Position numbers and translations under genes: made by a program. Below the pieces are notes generated by a model, which searched no databases, was not told where the DNA came from, and was given only the letters and a program-made list of their open reading frames with translations. From the NCBI GenBank assembly GCA_002718095.1, contig PBDP01000005.1, forward strand, positions 161,454 to 171,945: DNA of 10,492 nucleotides. Direction: 5' to 3'. Numbering within the stretch: position 1 is the first letter of the stretch; the number at the start of each line of letters is the position of its first letter. This DNA comes from Chloroflexota bacterium (lineage in GTDB: Bacteria > Chloroflexota > Dehalococcoidia > Lucifugimonadales > UBA826). Below, one piece after another: positions 6,931 to 10,492 of the stretch.

Positions 6931-7839
6931 TTACACAGTTATAATTGTGTTTTCTAATATCCCAATAGATGAAATTTCAATTTTAACTATATCTCCTTCT
7001 GATAATGTGAAATCAGGTGGCGGGACTATTGAAGTGCCTGTTAGTACGGTTGTGAAGTCGGGTACAGTATTACTTCTTTGAAGCCAATCTGCTATTTCTT
7101 CACAGCTTCTTGCCATTTCGCTAGTTGATGTATTGCCTGAAAAAACCTCTTTTCCATTTCTTATGATCTGGCATTTAACATCTAACTCATGAGGATTCTT
7201 TATGGTGTCTGTACTGACAAAACAAGGGCCTATCGAACAGCTTAAGTCATATAGTTTAGCTTGGGGCAGGTATAGAGGATTATCTCCTTCTATAGATCTA
7301 CTACTCATATCGTTACCAATAGTGTATCCCACTATTGAGCCTCGGAAAATCACAAAAGCTAATTCTGGTTCAGGTACATCCCAATTAGAATCTGATCGGA
7401 TTCCTAAATCTTCAAACGGCCCCATGCATCTGCCTTCTGTTGATTTAAAAAATATTTCAGGGCGCTCTGCATTATATATATATGAATATATATCTGGAGT
7501 GTCACTTTCACGACGTCTTTCTAATTCACTACTCTTGTATGTCACTCCTGCGGCCCAAACTTCTGGAGGATCTAAAGGACGATCTATTTGGTAATCACCA
7601 TTTTGAGATTTTGAGTCTTCGTAAATTTTATTTAAAGATAATATTTCTGGGTTGCCAGAGTCTAGGATTTTTTTTGTTAAATCATCTAAATCTATGCCTG
7701 AGATATGTGAAAGCTTTATTAAATTTCCTAAATCGTCTAATTCTTCTTCGATAGAAGTAATACTTTCTAAAATCCCTTTTTCTTTTTCCACTCCAATTAT
7801 TGGTAATCCATATTTGTTTTCTATTCGATAGTATCTCAA
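6931..7839 (-). CDS. fumarylacetoacetate hydrolase superfamily enzyme, similar to 2-keto-3-deoxy-D-arabinonate dehydratase
   Basis: The 302-residue protein has a FAH-type catalytic fold from about residue 90 onward. The N-terminal 85 residues are a less conserved lid or dimer domain. Blocks I recognise from archaeal 2-keto-3-deoxy-D-arabinonate dehydratase (KdaD) are RPEIFFKST (126-134), RSDSNWDVPEPEL (148-160), NPLYLPQAKLYD (187-198) and TGTSIVPP near the end. The acidic metal ligands E157, E159 and D177 are present. KdaD dehydrates a keto-deoxy sugar acid in pentose oxidation, while other FAH members cleave or hydrate acylpyruvates or diketones, so the substrate is uncertain. The start is TTG, placed by AGGAG 6 bases upstream and an in-frame TAG just beyond. 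It stands alone, converging on xseB and diverging from pyrG, so the neighbours give no pathway clue. Confidence 0.85.
   Translation of the reverse strand: MRYYRIENKYGLPIIGVEKEKGILESITSIEEELDDLGNLIKLSHISGIDLDDLTKKILDSGNPEILSLNKIYEDSKSQNGDYQIDRPLDPPEVWAAGVTYKSSELERRRESDTPDIYSYIYNAERPEIFFKSTEGRCMGPFEDLGIRSDSNWDVPEPELAFVIFRGSIVGYTIGNDMSSRSIEGDNPLYLPQAKLYDLSCSIGPCFVSTDTIKNPHELDVKCQIIRNGKEVFSGNTSTSEMARSCEEIADWLQRSNTVPDFTTVLTGTSIVPPPDFTLSEGDIVKIEISSIGILENTIITV
6933..6950 (+). terminator. weak hairpin between the converging xseB and FAH genes
   Basis: ACACAGT and ATTGTGT can form a 7-bp stem (one G-U pair) around loop TATA. On the + strand it is followed by TTTTCT, a poor T tract. It overlaps the last codons of the - strand gene and could help end the topA-xseB transcript. 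The stem is AT-rich, and because this genome encodes Rho, termination may not need it. Confidence 0.3.
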
Positions 7840-7845
7840 TGCTAA

Positions 7846-7850
7846 CTCCT
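7846..7850 (-). promoter_or_regulatory. ribosome binding site deciding the TTG start of the FAH-family gene
   Basis: On the - strand AGGAG (7850 down to 7846) precedes TTG at 7839 by 6 bases. An in-frame TAG at 7851-7849 overlaps this site, so no upstream start exists in that frame. The site makes the unusual TTG start convincing. Confidence 0.8.
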
Positions 7851-7959
7851 AACATAATTGGTATATTCGTATGAATTGTATCGTTATTTTTATTAAATTA
7901 GTACTGCCTATAATGTAGAATGAATTCGTTTTAAAACTTTTTAGAGATTATAGGTTTGT

Positions 7960-7988
7960 TTGACACCCTTTTTGACTCTTCATATACT
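7960..7988 (+). promoter_or_regulatory. sigma70-type promoter of pyrG
   Basis: A perfect -35 hexamer TTGACA (7960-7965) is followed by exactly 17 bases and then -10 TATACT (7983-7988), one mismatch from consensus. Transcription would start near 7994-7997. This leaves a leader of only about 38-41 bases before the pyrG ATG at 8035. The placement also argues against starting pyrG at TTG 7960, which would put the start codon inside the -35 element. Confidence 0.8.
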
Positions 7989-7995
7989 GAGGCTG

Positions 7996-8025
7996 CATGA
8001 TAAGTTGTGTCATGATAAATTGTTT
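7996..8025 (+). repeat. 15-base tandem repeat in the pyrG leader
   Basis: Unit 1, CATGATAAGTTGTGT (7996-8010), is followed directly by unit 2, CATGATAAATTGTTT (8011-8025), with two mismatches. The repeat fills almost the whole predicted leader between the transcription start and the GGAG ribosome binding site (8027-8030). Each unit contains an ATG in the same frame. It may be a regulator-binding or RNA-level element, or a chance duplication. Confidence 0.75.
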
Positions 8026-8038
8026 TGGAGTAGTATGA
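7997..8038 (+). other. possible 13-codon leader frame overlapping the pyrG start
   Basis: A frame from ATG 7997 reads [13 protein letters not shown] and stops at TGA 8036-8038. That stop overlaps the pyrG start (ATG 8035-8037) as ATGA, the classic geometry for termination-reinitiation coupling. The first ATG is at or next to the predicted transcription start, so translation would be nearly leaderless. The second ATG (8012) is an alternative. The peptide repeats M-I-x-C-x because the underlying DNA repeats. No family similarity is recognised, and the frame may not be translated. Confidence 0.3.
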
Positions 8039-9660
8039 CTAAATTTATATTCATCACCGGTGGCGTTGTTAGTTCAGTTGGTAAAGGTGTTTGTGTGGGC
8101 TCTATTGGAAGGATACTGAAAGATCGAGGACTTTCTGTTTCTCTGATGAAACTTGACCCTTATTTAAACGTCGATCCGGGAACTATGTCACCATATCAAC
8201 ATGGGGAAGTTTTTGTTACCAATGATGGGAGTGAAACTGATTTAGACTTAGGCCACTATGAACGATTTGTTAATGTTAATTTAGGTAAAGCATCCAATAT
8301 TACAGCTGGTCAAGTTTATAGTGATGTTATAGCTAGGGAACGCCGAGGAGAATTCTTGGGTGGAACCATACAAGTTGTTCCTCATGTGACCGATTCTATA
8401 AAATCTAAAATTTTAGATTTAGCAGATCAAACTGAAGCAGATGTTATCGTAGTTGAAGTTGGGGGAACAGTAGGAGATATTGAAGGCTTACCTTTTCTAG
8501 AAGCTATTAGGCAGATGAGAAATGAAGTTGGCCGGGACAATGTTTTTTATATACACCTAACCTTTTTGCCTTTTATAACTTCGACAGGTGAATTAAAAAC
8601 CAAACCTACCCAACACAGCGTTAGGGAATTGAGAGGTATAGGAATACAGCCAGATGCAATCATATGTAGAAGTGACCACACGGTTCCAGCAGACCTTAGA
8701 CGTAAAATAATGATTCATTGTGATGTGCCAATTGAAGGGGTTCTTATGTTGCCTACTGTGTCAACAATATATGAGGTACCGCTGATATTAGAGAAACAGG
8801 GTATGGGAAACCTTATTAGGGATACCTTGTCGCTAGAAACTCAAAATGATGAGTCAACTCCCTCAGATGATTGGAAAAAACTCGTTTCAATGATTAAAGC
8901 AGAAAAAGACTGTTTAAAAATATCTGTTGTTGGCAAGTATGTAGATTTGCACGATGCGTATATTTCAGTTAAAGAAGCTCTTATACATGCAGGGATAGAA
9001 TACTCTAGGAATATTGAAATAAAATGGGTTGATTCCGAAGACATTGAAGAAAATGGTCCCGAAAAATATTTAAATGATTCTGCAGGAGTTGTTGTTCCAG
9101 GTGGATTTGGGTATAGAGGGGTAGAAGGCATGATATCGGCTGTAGAATACTGCCGAGTAAACGATATACCTTACTTGGGTCTTTGTTTAGGTATGCAAGT
9201 TATGGTTATTGAGGCAGCTAGGAGTTTACTGGATAAAAAATCTGCTAATTCTACAGAATTTGTCAAAGATACTCCTGATCCTGTAATACATATTATGGAA
9301 GATCAAAAAGGGATTAAAGATAAAGGCGGGACAATGAGATTGGGGGGATATCCGTGTGACCTTATCGCAGGTACTATTGCTTCCAAAGCATACGGAAATA
9401 TTAAAGATACAATTATGGAGCGTCACAGGCACAGATTTGAATTCAATAATTTATATAGAGAAGATTTGATTTCTGTTGGTCTTAAACCATCTGGTATGTC
9501 TCCTGACGGCAATTTAGTGGAAATTGTTGAGTATTCAGACAATGAATTTATGCTAGGAACTCAATTTCATCCTGAATTCCTTTCTAGGCCTACAATTCCT
9601 CATCCTATTTTCAGTGAATTTGTCAGCGCATCTGTTAATAAAGTTAATAAAAATAAATAA
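8035..9660 (+). CDS. pyrG: CTP synthase
   Basis: PyrG aminates UTP to CTP using ATP and ammonia from glutamine, the last step of pyrimidine nucleotide synthesis, in the cytosol. From ATG 8035 the protein has 541 residues, the normal length (E. coli 545). The synthase domain begins [18 protein letters not shown], with the ATP-binding lysine K17 and metal ligand D71 in [12 protein letters not shown], and includes the UTP/CTP-site block KTKPTQHSV. The glutaminase domain (about 300-541) has nucleophile C384 in LCLGMQ and the H512/E514 pair in QFHPEF. GGAG (8027-8030) lies 4 bases before the ATG, rather close. A longer frame from TTG 7960 is rejected because its 25 extra residues overlap the promoter and lack family similarity. 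It has its own promoter, and the leader carries a tandem repeat. Confidence 0.98.
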   Translation: MTKFIFITGGVVSSVGKGVCVGSIGRILKDRGLSVSLMKLDPYLNVDPGTMSPYQHGEVFVTNDGSETDLDLGHYERFVNVNLGKASNITAGQVYSDVIARERRGEFLGGTIQVVPHVTDSIKSKILDLADQTEADVIVVEVGGTVGDIEGLPFLEAIRQMRNEVGRDNVFYIHLTFLPFITSTGELKTKPTQHSVRELRGIGIQPDAIICRSDHTVPADLRRKIMIHCDVPIEGVLMLPTVSTIYEVPLILEKQGMGNLIRDTLSLETQNDESTPSDDWKKLVSMIKAEKDCLKISVVGKYVDLHDAYISVKEALIHAGIEYSRNIEIKWVDSEDIEENGPEKYLNDSAGVVVPGGFGYRGVEGMISAVEYCRVNDIPYLGLCLGMQVMVIEAARSLLDKKSANSTEFVKDTPDPVIHIMEDQKGIKDKGGTMRLGGYPCDLIAGTIASKAYGNIKDTIMERHRHRFEFNNLYREDLISVGLKPSGMSPDGNLVEIVEYSDNEFMLGTQFHPEFLSRPTIPHPIFSEFVSASVNKVNKNK

Positions 9661-9678
9661 CAGTTACATTTGTTATTT
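9655..9678 (+). terminator. AT-rich hairpin at the end of pyrG, possible terminator
   Basis: AAATAACA (9655-9662) pairs with TGTTATTT (9671-9678) in an 8-bp stem around an 8-base loop. The pyrG stop codon is inside the left arm. The stem has one G-C pair and no separate T tract, so it would be a weak intrinsic terminator. Its loop contains the -35 element of the rho promoter. Confidence 0.3.
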
Positions 9679-9691
9679 TGTATGATATAAT
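9663..9691 (+). promoter_or_regulatory. extended -10 promoter of rho
   Basis: The consensus -10 TATAAT (9686-9691) carries an upstream TG at 9683-9684, giving TG-A-TATAAT, the extended -10 form. A -35-like GTTACA (9663-9668, four of six matches to TTGACA) lies exactly 17 bases upstream. Transcription would begin near A9698, giving a rho leader of about 157 bases. Confidence 0.7.
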
Positions 9692-9697
9692 TACGTC

Positions 9698-9854
9698 AGT
9701 TCATTTGGAACTTTTATCGCTTTACGGCAATCCCATGTAAGTTTGTCTCTAAGTTAATTTTGATTTTGAGATTATACGGGATTATTAAACCCCTAATATT
9801 ATATATAGGGCACATTTTGTGTGTGAATTAAAAATTGGTTGGTGAATTAATAAA
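9698..9854 (+). promoter_or_regulatory. rho leader with possible hairpins
   Basis: No gene is seen here. AATCCC (9729-9734) can pair with GGGATT (9778-9783), and CCCTA (9791-9795) with TAGGG (9806-9810). The loop of the second could add an inner ATA/TAT stem. GGG 9778-9780 could instead face CCC 9791-9793, but only by 3 bp. GTGAATTAA occurs at 9823-9831 and again at 9842-9850, where it provides the GGTGA ribosome binding site. E. coli rho is autoregulated by Rho-dependent termination in its leader. A similar role here is inference, and the leader is poor in the C-rich stretches Rho usually loads on. Confidence 0.35.
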
Positions 9855-10492
9855 ATGAAATTAGCTGAACTTCAGGAAAAGACAGATGAAGAATTGCTTG
9901 AGATTGCAATTAAAGCAAGCGTAGTTGAAAAAGGGGCTACTCCCAGGCGTTTGGATCTTATGCGTAAGATTTTTAAAATCTGCTCTGATAACGAAGAGAA
10001 TATTACTGCTGTTGGGATACTTTCGATACTTAGTGAAGGTTATGGCTTTTTAAGGCAAAATGGGGAACAGAGAGGGGCGGGAGATGTATACGTTTCACAA
10101 TCGCAAATACGAAGATTTAATCTTAGGGCAGGTGATTATGTGGAGGGGGATGTCCGTCCTCCTAAAGATGGGGAACGCTATTTTGGACTTGTTAAGGTTC
10201 AGAGCGTTAACGGAATAGACCCTAATGCTTCAAAATCTAGACCTAAATTCGAATCGTTAACCCCTATTTTCCCTGAAGTAAGGATTGCTTTAGAAACAGG
10301 GCAAAAACAACTCTCAACAAGGTTAATGGATATTATTTCACCAGTTGGACGGGGCCAAAGAGGGTTGATTGTCGCTCCTCCGAAAGCAGGGAAGACTACA
10401 ATTTTGAAAGATATTGCTAATGGTATTACTGAAAATCATCCTGATATTCATATTATGGTGGCATTAATTGGAGAAAGACCCGAAGAGGTTAC
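9855..10492 (+). CDS. rho: transcription termination factor Rho, 5' part (cut by the window end)
   Basis: Rho is a hexameric RNA-dependent ATPase that loads on untranslated RNA and dislodges RNA polymerase. The window holds 212 codons plus two bases, about half of the usual 420 residues. The N-terminal helical domain starts MKLAELQEKTDEELLEIA. The RNA-binding cold-shock-like domain carries GYGFLR (62-67), DVYVSQSQIRRFNLRAGD and RPPKDGERYFGLVKV. The ATPase domain begins with SPVGRGQRGLIVAPPKAGKT, where K180 is the Walker A lysine, and the block IGERPEEV follows just before the cut. No long N-terminal insertion, as found in some actinobacterial Rho proteins, is present. ATG 9855 has GGTGA at 9841-9845, 9 bases upstream. 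The downstream half, with Walker B and the Q and R loops, is not visible. Confidence 0.96.
   Translation, partial: MKLAELQEKTDEELLEIAIKASVVEKGATPRRLDLMRKIFKICSDNEENITAVGILSILSEGYGFLRQNGEQRGAGDVYVSQSQIRRFNLRAGDYVEGDVRPPKDGERYFGLVKVQSVNGIDPNASKSRPKFESLTPIFPEVRIALETGQKQLSTRLMDIISPVGRGQRGLIVAPPKAGKTTILKDIANGITENHPDIHIMVALIGERPEEV

Noticed and set aside
7202-7754. Two + strand open frames (7202-7594 and 7482-7754) opposite the FAH-family gene
   Set aside because: They overlap each other and lie antisense to a well-supported enzyme. Their translations show no recognisable domain and no proper ribosome binding site.
7909-7914. TATAAT on the + strand as a second pyrG promoter
   Set aside because: The sequence 17 bases upstream (ATTTTT) is not a -35 and no TG extension is present; such hexamers arise easily in AT-rich gaps.
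7947-7952. TATAAT on the - strand as the promoter of the FAH-family gene
   Set aside because: The hexamer is perfect and sensibly placed, but no acceptable -35 is found at 16-18 bases (best about three of six) and there is no extended -10, so I left it as only a possibility.
7960-8034. N-terminal extension of CTP synthase from a TTG at 7960
   Set aside because: The TTG lies within the TTGACA -35 element, the 25 extra residues have no counterpart in CTP synthases, and ATG 8035 starts exactly at the conserved N-terminus with GGAG upstream.
8841-9432. Two - strand open frames inside pyrG (8841-9131 and 9226-9432)
   Set aside because: They are antisense to highly conserved CTP synthase sequence and resemble no family.

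Overview
This is an ordinary chromosomal core-gene region from an AT-rich bacterium that uses the standard bacterial code (TGA, TAA and TAG all act as stops). Every long gene is a housekeeping gene or a recognisable metabolic enzyme. I see no phage, insertion sequence, CRISPR array, toxin or defence gene. The gene order (topA, xer, aroQ, pepP, efp, xseA, xseB, with pyrG and rho nearby), the efp tip-loop type and the FAH-family enzyme suggest an AT-rich member of the Chloroflexota, possibly a marine Dehalococcoidia/SAR202-like lineage. That placement is inference from memory of gene order and protein flavour, not a computed result.

Layout. Bases 1-40 are the 3' end of a tRNA-Ser gene. From 80 to 6921 seven genes run on the + strand with short gaps, probably as one operon: topA (DNA topoisomerase I), a XerC/XerD-type tyrosine recombinase, aroQ (type II dehydroquinase), an M24 Xaa-Pro peptidase, efp (elongation factor P), and xseA plus xseB (exonuclease VII). 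A FAH-superfamily enzyme close to 2-keto-3-deoxy-D-arabinonate dehydratase lies on the - strand (6931-7839). It converges on xseB and diverges from pyrG. pyrG (CTP synthase, start corrected to 8035) follows a near-consensus sigma70-type promoter. rho (transcription terminator) begins at 9855 behind its own extended -10 promoter and a leader of about 157 bases, and is cut by the window end after 212 codons.

How the genes work together. TopA, Xer and ExoVII serve chromosome topology, dimer resolution and single-strand DNA turnover. AroQ feeds aromatic amino-acid synthesis. EF-P relieves ribosome stalling at polyproline, and the neighbouring Xaa-Pro peptidase recycles proline-containing peptides. 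PyrG makes CTP, and Rho couples termination to translation.

The parts least explained by known genes are the two regulatory gaps. Before pyrG, a 15-base tandem repeat carries a 13-codon leader frame whose stop overlaps the pyrG start as ATGA. Before rho, a cytosine-poor leader could form several hairpins. Other points to check are the EF-P tip loop, which lacks the usual K-P-G-K-G, and the substrate of the FAH enzyme. I found no convincing new multi-gene system.
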